A DNA stretch of 64,000 nt from Rhodococcus ruber (lineage in GTDB: Bacteria > Actinomycetota > Actinomycetes > Mycobacteriales > Mycobacteriaceae), in the NCBI RefSeq assembly GCF_027270735.1, contig NZ_JAPWIJ010000005.1, forward strand, positions 248,001-312,000. The letters run 5' to 3'. Each line of letters opens with the position of its first letter. The first letter of the stretch is position 1. The translations under genes and the position numbers were made by a program. A model generated the notes under the pieces. That model did no database searches. It was not told where the DNA came from and saw only the letters and a program-made list of their open reading frames with translations. Positions 1 to 8,603 of the stretch are shown piece by piece.

Positions 1-784
1 AGACCTCCTGTGGCGACGTTGCGCGTAACCGCATCTCGATCCACTCCTGCTCTGTGTTCCAGAGCGCAACGTGCTCGAACGCATCGGTATCGAAGTTGCC
101 GTCCAGGCGGGAATTGATGACCGACAGCACATTTCGATTGAATTGCGCCGTCACCCCTGCCGCGTCGTCGTACGCCGGAACGAGAACCTTCGGGTCGATG
201 ACCAGCCCGACACCGAGTAGCAGGTGCTCTCCTGGATCGAGCGCGTCGGCGATGGCCTTCAGGAATTCCTCGCGCTCCTCGGGGATGAGGTTGCCCAGGG
301 TGCCACCGAGGAACGCAATCGTCCGCCGAAGGCCGTCCGGCAGATTGTGCAGCGTGTCGGTGAAATCGCTGACGATGCCGTGCACCTCGAGAGCGGGGAA
401 CTCCTGTCCGATCTGCTCGATGGCTCCCTCGAGAGCGGTGACCGATACATCCTGCGGCACATAGGTTGTCAACGAACCGTGCTTGACCCCTGCGGCGAGC
501 AGGATCTTCGTCTTCTCCGACGAGCCCGAACCCAACTCGATCAACATCGTCGATTCGGTTGCCTCGGCGATGTCGAGGGCATGTTCTTCGAGGAGCGCCC
601 GCTCGGTGCGGGTCGGATAGTACTCGGGCAGCACGGTGATCTGCTCGAACAGCTCGCTTCCCAGTGCATCGTAGAAGTACTTGGGCGAGAGCCACTTCGG
701 CGAGGACGTCAACCCGTCTCGCACGTCCTTGCGCAATTCGTCCACCAGTGCTGTGTCTGCGAGGTGTACCTCGACAGTGCTCAT
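1..784 (-). CDS. egtD: EgtD, L-histidine N-alpha-methyltransferase (partial, 3' end outside window)
   Basis: SAM-dependent trimethylation of histidine to hercynine, the entry step of ergothioneine synthesis in the cytoplasm. The N-terminal three quarters is visible. It reads MSTVEVHLADTALVDELRKD, then the family's SPKWLSPKYFYDALGSELFE segment, a Rossmann SAM loop (ELGSGSSEKT) and FLGGTLGNLLP. The ATG at 784 overlaps the egtC stop by four bases (ATGA), so the two are translationally coupled. The frame stays open to base 1, so the C-terminus lies outside the window. Last visible gene of the egtA-B-C-D operon. Identification is firm from motifs and context. Confidence 0.95.
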   Translation of the reverse strand, partial: MSTVEVHLADTALVDELRKDVRDGLTSSPKWLSPKYFYDALGSELFEQITVLPEYYPTRTERALLEEHALDIAEATESTMLIELGSGSSEKTKILLAAGVKHGSLTTYVPQDVSVTALEGAIEQIGQEFPALEVHGIVSDFTDTLHNLPDGLRRTIAFLGGTLGNLIPEEREEFLKAIADALDPGEHLLLGVGLVIDPKVLVPAYDDAAGVTAQFNRNVLSVINSRLDGNFDTDAFEHVALWNTEQEWIEMRLRATSPQEV

Positions 785-1530
785 GTGTGCTCCTCTTCGT
801 CGAGACGGGAAACGGTGAACTTCGATGTCGTGGCAACGACAAGACTGCGGTCGTCGATGTGCGTCCAGTCGGCACTGTCGTCGGTGGGTTCGGACGCGAT
901 GGTGACGGCGTCATCGGAACGACGGACCGACAGCGCGTGATGCACTGCGGTGGCGTACATGTTCTCTCCATCGCCGAGGAGAAAGTTGAGCCTCGACCCC
1001 GGCGCGCGCTCTTCGATGCGCCGAACCAGCGTGGCCAGGGCCACGGCCGGTTTCAGGGTCACGAGCAACTGCCGCAACACCATCCAGACTGCCGCCGCGT
1101 CGGTCGGAGCAGGCAACGTGAGTGCATCGACGACCGGCACCTCGGACCACAGGTCGGTCAGCGAGTGGGGCCAGCCGCGGACCACACCGTTGTGACTGAA
1201 TGCCCACCGGCCGTCGGTGAACGGTGCACAGGCCGATCGCTCCACCGGCATTCCCACCGTAGCCGATCGCACGGCGGCGATCACCGATGTCGAATGGAGC
1301 TGCGGCAGAACATCATCGACCGCCGGGTCGGTCCAGATGGGCATGGGATTGCGGTAGCTGCGCACCGCACCGTCCTGCCACCACGCGACACCGAACCCGT
1401 CGGCATTGATGGTGCCCCCACCGCGCATGTCGTTGGGGGCATACGACTGCACACGCAGACTGTGATCACCGTCGGTGAGCACTCCCCCGACGGACATGCG
1501 GGGGCCGAGATACCCAAGATGACGGCACAT
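781..1530 (-). CDS. egtC: EgtC, gamma-glutamyl hercynylcysteine sulfoxide amidohydrolase
   Basis: Class II glutamine-amidotransferase-fold hydrolase that removes glutamate from gamma-glutamyl-hercynylcysteine sulfoxide. It begins MCRHLGYLG, with Cys2 as the N-terminal nucleophile after Met removal, followed by the NADGFGVAWW segment typical of EgtC. Length 249 aa is normal. The start ATG directly abuts the egtB stop (TGAATG) and the stop overlaps egtD, which shows tight operon coupling. Position between egtB and egtD is the mycobacterial order. Confidence 0.95.
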   Translation of the reverse strand: MCRHLGYLGPRMSVGGVLTDGDHSLRVQSYAPNDMRGGGTINADGFGVAWWQDGAVRSYRNPMPIWTDPAVDDVLPQLHSTSVIAAVRSATVGMPVERSACAPFTDGRWAFSHNGVVRGWPHSLTDLWSEVPVVDALTLPAPTDAAAVWMVLRQLLVTLKPAVALATLVRRIEERAPGSRLNFLLGDGENMYATAVHHALSVRRSDDAVTIASEPTDDSADWTHIDDRSLVVATTSKFTVSRLDEEEHT

Positions 1531-2835
1531 TCAGCTGGGCTCGACGTCGCGGGCCAACCGGAACCCGCTGAAGATCTGCCGGCGAATCGGGTGATCCCAG
1601 TTCCGAAATGTGCCCCGACACGCAACCTCGTCGGTGCCGAACGAGCCGCCGCGCAACACCTTGTAATCGCCTCGCAGAAACACCTCGGAGTATTCGGCGT
1701 AGGGGAACGCCTCGAATCCGGGGTACGGCTCGAAGTCCGACGACGTCCATTCCCAGACGTCACCGATGAGGTGGTGCACACCGTCGGCGGACGCGCCGTC
1801 CGGATACGCGCCCACGTCCGCCGGTTCGAGGTGCCGCTGATTGAGATTGGTATGCGCCGCAGTGGGTTCGGCGTCGCCCCACGGGTAGGCACGGCTGGTA
1901 CCGGTCTTGGCATCGAAGCGCGCGGCCTTCTCCCACTCCGCCTCCGTCGGTAGGCGCTTGCCCGCCCAGCGGGCGTACGCGTCGGCCTCGAACCAGCACA
2001 CGTGCACGACGGGTTGGTGCGGACGCAGCGGACGGCGCACCCCGAAGCTACGACGCCACCAGGTGCCGTCGGAATCGCGCTCCCAGAACTGCGGAGCGCG
2101 GAGGTCGGCCTCGACGCGGTGCTGCCAACCCTTCTCGGTCCACAGATCGCGGCGTCGGTAGCCGCCGTCCTCGATGAACTCGACGAACTGCGCGTTGGTG
2201 ATCGGGGCGCGGTCCATGGCGAACGTCGGCACATGCACCGTGTGGGCCGGACGTTCGTTGTCCAGCGCCCACGGGTCGAGGGAGGTGCCCATCGAGAACG
2301 ACCCACCGGAGATGATCGCCTCACCCGAGACCTGCACCGCAGACGTCGGGGGCGCAGGAGCAGCGAGAACAGCCGGCCCCGAGCGCAATTGATGCGTCGC
2401 CAGCATGGTCTCGTCGTGCTGCTGCTCGTGCTGCGCGATCATGCCGAACGCGAATCCGTGCTTCTCGACCGGTCGGCCCTCGAACGTGCTGCGGTCCAGC
2501 ACGTCCCAGGCCTTGTCTCGAACGGTCTGCACGTATGCGCGCGCCTCGTCCGGAGTGAGCAAGGGAAGCGAGGTGCGCGAGGAACGCGAGTGTTTGAATG
2601 CGTCGTAGAGCTCGTCGATATCGGGACGAACGGGATCACGACCCCCGACATCGCGAACCAGCCAGAGTTCTTCCTGACTTCCGATGTGCGCGAGATCCCA
2701 GACCAGAGGGCTCATCAACGGCGAATGCTGAGCCATCAGTTCGGTTTCGTCCACGCAATCGGTGAGTGCCGCGCTGCGAGCCCGGCTACGACCGAGGACC
2801 GTTTCTATCCTGTTCCTGAGTTGTTCGGCGCTCAC
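1531..2835 (-). CDS. egtB: EgtB, hercynine oxygenase (iron-dependent sulfoxide synthase)
   Basis: Non-haem iron enzyme joining gamma-glutamylcysteine and hercynine with O2. It has an N-terminal DinB-like domain and a C-terminal FGE-sulfatase domain. With the chosen start (434 aa) the likely iron ligands are His50 (in DLAHIGSQEE) and His136/His140 (in QHEQQHDETM), matching the three-His facial triad of characterised EgtB. The C-terminal half shows GGSFSMG, WEWTSSDF and RGGSFG, typical of the FGE fold. I chose the GTG at 2835 because AAAGGA lies about six bases upstream and it overlaps the egtA stop as GTGA; the frame is open 24 codons further upstream but that part lies inside egtA. Confidence 0.95.
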   Translation of the reverse strand: MSAEQLRNRIETVLGRSRARSAALTDCVDETELMAQHSPLMSPLVWDLAHIGSQEELWLVRDVGGRDPVRPDIDELYDAFKHSRSSRTSLPLLTPDEARAYVQTVRDKAWDVLDRSTFEGRPVEKHGFAFGMIAQHEQQHDETMLATHQLRSGPAVLAAPAPPTSAVQVSGEAIISGGSFSMGTSLDPWALDNERPAHTVHVPTFAMDRAPITNAQFVEFIEDGGYRRRDLWTEKGWQHRVEADLRAPQFWERDSDGTWWRRSFGVRRPLRPHQPVVHVCWFEADAYARWAGKRLPTEAEWEKAARFDAKTGTSRAYPWGDAEPTAAHTNLNQRHLEPADVGAYPDGASADGVHHLIGDVWEWTSSDFEPYPGFEAFPYAEYSEVFLRGDYKVLRGGSFGTDEVACRGTFRNWDHPIRRQIFSGFRLARDVEPS

Positions 2836-4088
2836 ACCGATTCCTTTCGGTTCTGAAAATCCGGTGATGCCGTATCGAATTCGCTGGGAGGCTCGCCGGC
2901 TCGGCATCGGCGAGCAGCTGCCGACAGGTAGTCGGCGTACTCATCGCCGCATTCCGCCGCGAGGTTCAGCAATTCGGTTGCGGCCGAACGGAGATCACGG
3001 TCACCGAGCCCGATGCGAGCCGCGTCGAGCCAACGCCCGGCGGTCCCTGCTCCGATCTCGGTTGCGCGAGCCACCAGCTCGGGTGTCGACAACAGCGCCT
3101 CGAACGCCGCCGCAGGGATTACCCACTGCCCGTCCGGTTGGGCATCGAGGTAACGGATCTCGAGGTGCCCGCAGGCTCGAACCTGAGGGAACAGGGTGGT
3201 CAGGTGATAGTCGAGATCCCCGTATGTGGGGGCGCGCCCGACGGCACCTGGATCGGCCAACCACTGTGCGAACGTCGTACCCGCAGGCGCTTCCCAGTTC
3301 TGGTCGACGCCCTGTATGCAGAGCAGCGGAACGTCGAGAGCCCACCGTGCATAGTCGGCAATCGGGTCTCCGGTACCGGGAACCGCGGTTCTGCTGGAAT
3401 CCGTTCTACTGGAATCGAGTTCGAGCCACGTCCGCATTCGCTGGGACGCCCACACTCCTTCGGGGGCTCCTTCGAGTTCGGGGGATCGCGCGAATGCGGC
3501 CACGAAAGCCGGGCCGATGACATGGAGCATTCGCCAACGCGCCGCAACCTCGGCCCGATCACGACCGGCGTCGACACTCACCTGCGCCGCAGCCGTGTTG
3601 CACATCATCAATTTGCCATAGGGACCGATGGTGGTGAATCGGTTCTCCATCGCGCAGTATCTCGGCAGGGCGAGGAGTCGTTCGGGAGCGCGCGCGGTAT
3701 CGGCCGGAACCGCGAGGATGCTGATGCCGGAGCCGTCGAGCATCTCTCGCAACAACCCGGCATCGGCGTCGAGCATCGATGCGAGATCGGAAACGGATGT
3801 ATAAGGCGAACTGGACAATTCGACTTGGCCGCCGGGTTCGACGGTAACGATACTTCCGCCCGGCAACGTCAGGGCGGGTGACTCGGGGGCAATACTGCGC
3901 GGGGAGTGATCACCGAGTGCAGTGGCAAGCGAAGAGAGGCTGGGACGCGTTCCGTCGTCGAGTGCAGTGAGCCACTCGAGTTCGGCACCGATCAGGGCCG
4001 GTGGACCCAGCTTGAAACACACTTTCGACACGTATGCCTCGGCTGCTGGGCGTGTGCTCAGCTCGAGGGATTTTTCGTTGGACGACAC
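2832..4088 (-). CDS. egtA: EgtA, glutamate-cysteine ligase
   Basis: Makes gamma-glutamylcysteine, the sulfur donor for EgtB. 418 aa, GCS2-type glutamate-cysteine ligase: GAELEWLTAL near residue 35, PGGSIVTVEPGGQVELSSSP around 75-95, and MMCNTAAAQVSVDAG around 160. These are the ATP/glutamate-binding segments of the GshA-like family found in actinobacterial ergothioneine clusters. First gene of the minus-strand operon; its promoter must lie in the 145-bp gap shared with the divergent aminotransferase-fold gene. Its stop overlaps the egtB GTG. Confidence 0.94.
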   Translation of the reverse strand: MSSNEKSLELSTRPAAEAYVSKVCFKLGPPALIGAELEWLTALDDGTRPSLSSLATALGDHSPRSIAPESPALTLPGGSIVTVEPGGQVELSSSPYTSVSDLASMLDADAGLLREMLDGSGISILAVPADTARAPERLLALPRYCAMENRFTTIGPYGKLMMCNTAAAQVSVDAGRDRAEVAARWRMLHVIGPAFVAAFARSPELEGAPEGVWASQRMRTWLELDSSRTDSSRTAVPGTGDPIADYARWALDVPLLCIQGVDQNWEAPAGTTFAQWLADPGAVGRAPTYGDLDYHLTTLFPQVRACGHLEIRYLDAQPDGQWVIPAAAFEALLSTPELVARATEIGAGTAGRWLDAARIGLGDRDLRSAATELLNLAAECGDEYADYLSAAARRCRAGEPPSEFDTASPDFQNRKESV

Positions 4089-4233
4089 TTTTTCCTTCTT
4101 TCCGCACTCACCACGTTCTTCGCTACCGAACGTACCCAGCTGCGGGGATCGAAAACGCCGTGATCCCGCGTCGTATCGAGGCTACCGATTGTGCAACCCT
4201 GATGCCGAGAGTTCGTGACTGGAAGGACGACCG

Positions 4234-5469
4234 ATGCTCGATCAGGACCGCATTCGCCGCGACACCCCCGGTGCGTCGGGCCGGGTATTCCTCGACAGCG
4301 CCGGCTCCTCGTTGCCGCCGACCGTCGTCGTGGACACCGCCGTCGCGCACCTACGCCGGGAAGCCGAAATCGGTGGCTACCGGGCAGCAACCGAACGCGC
4401 GAACGACCTCGCCGCGGTGAAGACATCGATCGGAACGTTGATCGGGGCTTCGGCATCGAGCATCGCACTGAGCGATTCCGCGACACGTGCCTGGACCGAC
4501 TTCTTCTACTCGGTGCCGCTCTCCCCCGGTGATCGAATCCTGCTGTGCGAGGCCGAGTACGCCAGCAACGCGATCTCCGCGTTGCACCGCGCCGAGGTCA
4601 CCGGAGCGATCGTGGAGGTGATTCCGAGCGACGAGTCGGGACGGATCGACGTCGACGCGCTGGCCACCATGCTCGACGATCGCGTGAAGCTGGTCTCGGT
4701 GGTGCACGCACCCACCAACGGCGGTCTGATCAACCCCGCCCGCGCCGTCGCCGATCTCGCCCACCGACACGGTGCCCTGGTACTGCTCGACGCCTGCCAG
4801 TCCATGGGACAGATGCGCGTCGACGTCGACGAACTCGGTGTCGACGCACTCTCTGCCACCGGACGCAAATGGCTTCGCGGCCCGCGTGGAACCGGATTTC
4901 TCTACCTGCGTCCAGGATTGGCGTCGACGCTGCATCCGCCGGCCTTGGACTTGCACAGCGCTCAATGGGAAGACACCTCCACCTACAAAATGGCCGACGA
5001 CGCCACGCGATTCGAGTTCTGGGAATGCGACGTCGCGGCCAGGCTCGCACTCGGCGCTGCCGTCGACTATCTACTCGAGCTCGGTGTCGACCACGTCGAA
5101 GAAGCAGTCGCCGAACGTGCCGAGTACCTGCGCGCCGGACTCCGGAGAATTCCCGGGGTGACGGTGCAGGATCTGGGCGATCGCAAGAGTGGCATCGTCT
5201 CCTTCACCGTCGACGGTGAAGATTCAGTGACTGTCCGCGACCGACTCGCCGCCGAGGAAGTGACGGTGACCGTCAGCCACCGCGGCTCGACGCGACTGGA
5301 CATGACGGGCCGGGGGCTCGACGCCGTGGTGCGCGCATCTCCGCACTACTTCGTCACTTTCGCCGAACTGGACACGATGCTCGCTGCGCTCACAGGTGCA
5401 CGAAACTTCGTAGCAGGGTCGGCAGGAGTGGAGCCGGCGGAACGACCCGTTGAACCGCCGCTCACATAG
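4234..5469 (+). CDS. Class V aminotransferase-fold PLP enzyme, candidate EgtE-like C-S lyase
   Basis: 411-aa PLP-dependent enzyme of the NifS/class V fold. The pyridoxal lysine is probably Lys212 in SATGRKWLRGPRGTGFLY, and Asp186 in LLDACQS should hold the pyridine nitrogen. The N-terminal segment REAEIGGYRAA resembles the start of mycobacterial EgtE, the beta-lyase that releases ergothioneine. It is divergent from egtA across 145 bp, and no other egtE is visible (the region beyond egtD is outside the window). The assignment as EgtE is an inference; a cysteine desulfurase-like or kynureninase-like role is the alternative. The last 124 bp overlap the convergent exporter gene and carry part of an interspersed repeat. 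Confidence 0.75.
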   Translation: MLDQDRIRRDTPGASGRVFLDSAGSSLPPTVVVDTAVAHLRREAEIGGYRAATERANDLAAVKTSIGTLIGASASSIALSDSATRAWTDFFYSVPLSPGDRILLCEAEYASNAISALHRAEVTGAIVEVIPSDESGRIDVDALATMLDDRVKLVSVVHAPTNGGLINPARAVADLAHRHGALVLLDACQSMGQMRVDVDELGVDALSATGRKWLRGPRGTGFLYLRPGLASTLHPPALDLHSAQWEDTSTYKMADDATRFEFWECDVAARLALGAAVDYLLELGVDHVEEAVAERAEYLRAGLRRIPGVTVQDLGDRKSGIVSFTVDGEDSVTVRDRLAAEEVTVTVSHRGSTRLDMTGRGLDAVVRASPHYFVTFAELDTMLAALTGARNFVAGSAGVEPAERPVEPPLT

Positions 5470-6311
5470 GCCGCCACACCGATTGCCGAGACCACGAGTC
5501 CACCGACTCCCAACCAGGTGATCGCATCGCCGAACATGAGCCATGCCCACACCATGGTCGTCGGCGGAGTCAGGTAGAGCAGCACGCTGGCGCGGGTGGG
5601 CCCGTTGCGACGCACCACGAACAGATACGCGCCGTATGCGCCGAAAGTCGACAGTGCCACCGTCCAGGCGACGGCCACCCCGAAACCCACGGTCATCGGC
5701 GGTGCGGCATCTCCGGCCAGCATGCTCCATGTCATGAAACCGGCTGCGCTGACCGAACATTGGATGGCCATCGACAGCGCGATCGGCTCCTTCGGTGCCA
5801 GGATTCGCTGACCGATCGTCCCTATCGACAGAGCTAGCATCCCGGCGGCCGGTAGCAGGTAGACGGGCCAGGCGAGATCCGCACCGGCCATGTCCCCCAC
5901 CACGACCAGCGATACCCCGACGATTCCGACGACGAGTCCCAGGCTCTGCCTCGGCATGACGCGTTCGCCGAAGATCCTGCTCGACGCCAACGCGACCAGC
6001 AGCGGCTGCAGGGCGGCGATCAGCGCGGCGACACCTGGCGGCACGCCCATCCCGATGCCGGTGATGGTGGCCCCGAGGTAGAGGAACTGGCAGAACAGGC
6101 CGAGGACGGCGTGGATTCTGATGGCGTGCCAGGTCGGTGTCAGCCTTCGATATCGGCACCACGCGATGAGTAGCACTACGGCCGCGAGATACCGCCAGGC
6201 CAGCAGCGTGTGCGCGGGGGCTTCCGCTGTACCGAGTTCGGCTCCGATGAAGCCCGAACTCCACAGCACCACCAGGGCCGTACCTGCAACGGCGTCGACG
6301 TTTGCTTTCAT
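5346..6311 (-). CDS. EamA-family drug/metabolite exporter (DMT superfamily)
   Basis: 321-aa inner-membrane protein with about ten hydrophobic segments in two EamA repeats, e.g. GTALVVLWSSGFIGAELG at the start and WLGVGGLVVSAIGVAAYVSGG at the end. The GTALVVLWSSGFIGAE opening is typical of this exporter group. Substrate cannot be read. Start ATG at 6311 places the gene divergent from a TetR gene with a palindrome between them, so it is probably that regulator's target. Its 3' end overlaps the convergent PLP-enzyme gene by 124 bp; the overlap covers the end of the last helix plus a hydrophilic tail. Confidence 0.88.
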   Translation of the reverse strand: MKANVDAVAGTALVVLWSSGFIGAELGTAEAPAHTLLAWRYLAAVVLLIAWCRYRRLTPTWHAIRIHAVLGLFCQFLYLGATITGIGMGVPPGVAALIAALQPLLVALASSRIFGERVMPRQSLGLVVGIVGVSLVVVGDMAGADLAWPVYLLPAAGMLALSIGTIGQRILAPKEPIALSMAIQCSVSAAGFMTWSMLAGDAAPPMTVGFGVAVAWTVALSTFGAYGAYLFVVRRNGPTRASVLLYLTPPTTMVWAWLMFGDAITWLGVGGLVVSAIGVAAYVSGGSTGRSAGSTPADPATKFRAPVSAASIVSSSAKVTK

Positions 6312-6326
6312 ACCAGCGATGTAAAC

Positions 6327-6340
6327 ATACAGGTCTGTAT
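6327..6340. promoter_or_regulatory. Palindromic operator between exporter and TetR genes
   Basis: ATACAG-GT-CTGTAT, six-base arms with a two-base centre, sits in the 74-bp divergent gap. TATACT at 6338-6343 is a good -10 element for the tetR gene and overlaps one arm, so a bound repressor would block both directions. Binding by the adjacent TetR is inferred from position. Confidence 0.7.
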
Positions 6341-6385
6341 ACTTGCAGTGAACCTGCTTCTCACCAGCGCTTTCGGAAGGCACCC

Positions 6386-6982
6386 ATGCTCGACAAGCCA
6401 CTCACACCCGCCGGAGAACGCATTCTCAGCGTCGCCAGCGAGCTGTTCTACGCCCGCGGAATCCGTGCTGTCGGCGTCGACCTCATCGCCGAGGAAGCCG
6501 GCACCACCAAGAAGACCCTGTACGACCGCTTCGGCTCCAAGGACGGCCTGGTGCAGCGGTACCTCACCCGCCGTTACGGCCTGTGGTGCGAGCACGTGAG
6601 CCGATACGTCGAGTCCCTCGCCCCGGGCGACGCGCGCATCCTGGGGGTGTACGACGCCCTCGATCTGTGGATGCGCGACAACCATCGCGGCTGCGGATTC
6701 GTCAATGCGTTCGCCGAGTTCGGCGGCACCGACAGCCCGGTACTCGAGATCATCAAGTCCGAGAAGGAATGGACCAGATCGCTGTTCGCGCAACTGGCCG
6801 CCGACGCCGGGTACGCCGACGCCGAACAGCTGGGATCGCGACTGTCCGTACTGCACGAGGGCGCGGTGGTGATGGGAACCGCGGGCGGCCGCGATGACGC
6901 GATATCCGTGGCACGTGGTGTTGCCGCCGAGTTGCTCGATGCGCTCGCAGTGGTGCGGGTAAGTGCCCCAGGGGGCACATAA
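6386..6982 (+). CDS. TetR-family transcriptional regulator
   Basis: 198 aa. The N-terminal HTH runs from about residue 8 to 55 ([41 protein letters not shown], seen in pieces), followed by a helical ligand-binding domain with [12 protein letters not shown], as in the AcrR/QacR-like group. ATG at 6386 is preceded by CGGAAGG. Divergent from the EamA exporter, so a local repressor of it is the simplest reading. Unusually, the last dozen codons are supplied by copy A of a 48-bp palindromic repeat. Confidence 0.88.
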   Translation: MLDKPLTPAGERILSVASELFYARGIRAVGVDLIAEEAGTTKKTLYDRFGSKDGLVQRYLTRRYGLWCEHVSRYVESLAPGDARILGVYDALDLWMRDNHRGCGFVNAFAEFGGTDSPVLEIIKSEKEWTRSLFAQLAADAGYADAEQLGSRLSVLHEGAVVMGTAGGRDDAISVARGVAAELLDALAVVRVSAPGGT

Positions 6983-6994
6983 CCAAGCCACTGC
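6947..6994. repeat. 48-bp interspersed palindromic repeat, copy A
   Basis: Begins GCAGTGGTGCGG and ends GCCACTGC; the ends are inverted and the middle (GTGCCCC..GGGGCAC) can pair. Same length and layout as copies at 25160-25207 and 40315-40362. This copy supplies the tetR stop codon and its last codons and lies ahead of rplY. Confidence 0.75.
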
Positions 6995-7173
6995 GCAGCA
7001 TCGTGTATTGTCTTCCAGGTTGTCTCGGCGAGGGTAGATCCACGATTTCAGGATCCACCGTTATCGACGCGGCTCGGCCCCGTTGGCCGCGCTCGATCGT
7101 GTCCGCCCCGACGAGCTTGACCGCCCGACGAAGTACGCCGCACGAACCACAGTTATCAGGAGCATGTAGCACC

Positions 7174-7836
7174 ATGGCATCGAAGGTAAACAATCTCACC
7201 GCTCAGGTCCGCACCGAATTCGGCAAGGGCGCTGCTCGCCGTGCACGTCGCGACGGCCTCGTTCCCGCCGTTCTGTACGGACACGCCACCGATCCCCAGC
7301 ACCTCGCACTGGACGCCCGCGCGTTCGCAGCTGTGCTGCGTAACGACGGCACCAACGCTGTGCTCACCCTCGACATCGCCGGCAAGTCGCAGCTGGCGCT
7401 CACCAAGTCGATCGTCGTGCACCCGATCCGTCGCAGCATCGAGCACGCCGACCTCCTCGTCCTGAAGAAGGGCGAGCGCGTCACCGTCGAGGTCAACATC
7501 ATCGTCGAAGGCGACGCCGCACCGGGCACCCTCGTCACCACCGACTCGACCGCAGTCGAGATCGAGGCCGACGCACTGGAGATCCCCGAGAACTTCGTCG
7601 TCTCCGTCGAAGAGGCTCAGATCGGTACCCAGATCACCGCAGCCGACCTGGACCTCCCGTCCGGCGTCACCCTCGTGTCCGATGGCGAGACGCTCCTCGT
7701 CAACGTCGTCGAGGCTCCGTCCGAGGAAGACCTCGAGGCCGACGGCGAAGGCACCGAGCCCATCTCCGAAGAGGGCGAAGCCGAGACTCAGGAAGAAGCA
7801 GAGTCCACGGACGAGGAAAGCTCCGACGAGAGCTGA
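7174..7836 (+). CDS. rplY: Ribosomal protein L25 (general stress protein Ctc form)
   Basis: 5S rRNA-binding large-subunit protein. 220 aa, two-domain Ctc/TL5 form: N-terminal L25 domain (residues 1-95, [41 protein letters not shown]) and a C-terminal beta domain to about residue 185, then an acidic tail rich in Glu and Ser. The ATG at 7174 follows CAGGAGC. The frame is open further upstream but lacks family similarity there. Followed by pth, the conserved actinobacterial order, with a hairpin between them. Confidence 0.96.
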   Translation: MASKVNNLTAQVRTEFGKGAARRARRDGLVPAVLYGHATDPQHLALDARAFAAVLRNDGTNAVLTLDIAGKSQLALTKSIVVHPIRRSIEHADLLVLKKGERVTVEVNIIVEGDAAPGTLVTTDSTAVEIEADALEIPENFVVSVEEAQIGTQITAADLDLPSGVTLVSDGETLLVNVVEAPSEEDLEADGEGTEPISEEGEAETQEEAESTDEESSDES

Positions 7837-7852
7837 TTCTCAGCCACCACGT

Positions 7853-7894
7853 CGAACGGCGCGTCGCTCCCCTACGGGACCGGCGCGCCGTTCG
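7853..7894 (+). terminator. Hairpin after rplY
   Basis: Eleven-base perfect stem CGAACGGCGCG / CGCGCCGTTCG with a 20-base loop, followed by TTTCG. A probable intrinsic terminator or attenuator between rplY and pth; the T run is short. Confidence 0.6.
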
Positions 7895-7915
7895 TTTCGA
7901 ATCACCGATGAGAGA

Positions 7916-8512
7916 ATGACGACCGTGAGTGTTGAACCCGAAGCGCCGGCCCTGATCGTAGGCCTCGGCAATCCCGGCCCGCAGTACGAAAAGACCCGCC
8001 ACAATGTCGGTTTCATGGTCGCCGACGCCCTGGCCGGACGCATCGGCGGGGCGTTCTCCTCGCACAAGAAGTCCAATTCCGACATAGTGCAGGCCCGCCT
8101 CGGCAGTCGCTCGGTGGTCATCGCCAAGCCGCGCACGTTCATGAATCTCTCGGGCCAGCCGGTGGCCGCGTTGGCTCGGTTCTTCTCCATCGATGCGGCG
8201 AACATCGTGGTGGTGCACGACGAGTTGGACATCGACTTCGGCGCTCTCAGGCTCAAACTCGGCGGCGGCGAAGGTGGCCACAACGGGCTGCGCTCCATCT
8301 CGCAGCATCTGAGCACCAAGGACTATCTGCGGGTTCGCGTCGGCGTCGGACGCCCGCCCGGACGAATGGATCCTGCGTCGTTCGTCCTCAAGCCGTTCTC
8401 GGCCGCCGAACGCAAGGATCTCGGTGTTGTCGTCGAAGAAGCCGCGGACGCCGCCGAACTCCTGCTCTCGGCCGGGCTCGAAGCAGCCCAGAACAGGGTG
8501 CACCCACGCTGA
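7916..8512 (+). CDS. pth: Peptidyl-tRNA hydrolase
   Basis: Recycles peptidyl-tRNA dropped from ribosomes. 198 aa, with [20 protein letters not shown] (catalytic His after TR), [20 protein letters not shown] (catalytic Asp) and [12 protein letters not shown], all canonical. ATG at 7916 gives MTTVSVEP; a GTG three codons later is an alternative. Downstream of rplY as in M. tuberculosis (Rv1014c-Rv1015c). Confidence 0.97.
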   Translation: MTTVSVEPEAPALIVGLGNPGPQYEKTRHNVGFMVADALAGRIGGAFSSHKKSNSDIVQARLGSRSVVIAKPRTFMNLSGQPVAALARFFSIDAANIVVVHDELDIDFGALRLKLGGGEGGHNGLRSISQHLSTKDYLRVRVGVGRPPGRMDPASFVLKPFSAAERKDLGVVVEEAADAAELLLSAGLEAAQNRVHPR

Positions 8513-8513
8513 A

Positions 8514-8534
8514 CCTCACACCCCTGTTGTGAGG
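8514..8534. terminator. Hairpin between convergent pth and pks16-like genes
   Basis: CCTCACA / TGTGAGG seven-base stem with a seven-base loop, directly after the pth stop and followed by further GCGCGC inverted repeats up to about 8570. Placed to serve as a bidirectional terminator; no strong T tract is visible. Confidence 0.5.
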
Positions 8535-8603
8535 TGCGCGCCCGTTCTCGCTTCCTGATGCACGCGCGCACCCCGCAAAAAGGGTGTGAAGTCTTCTGCC
8601 GTC

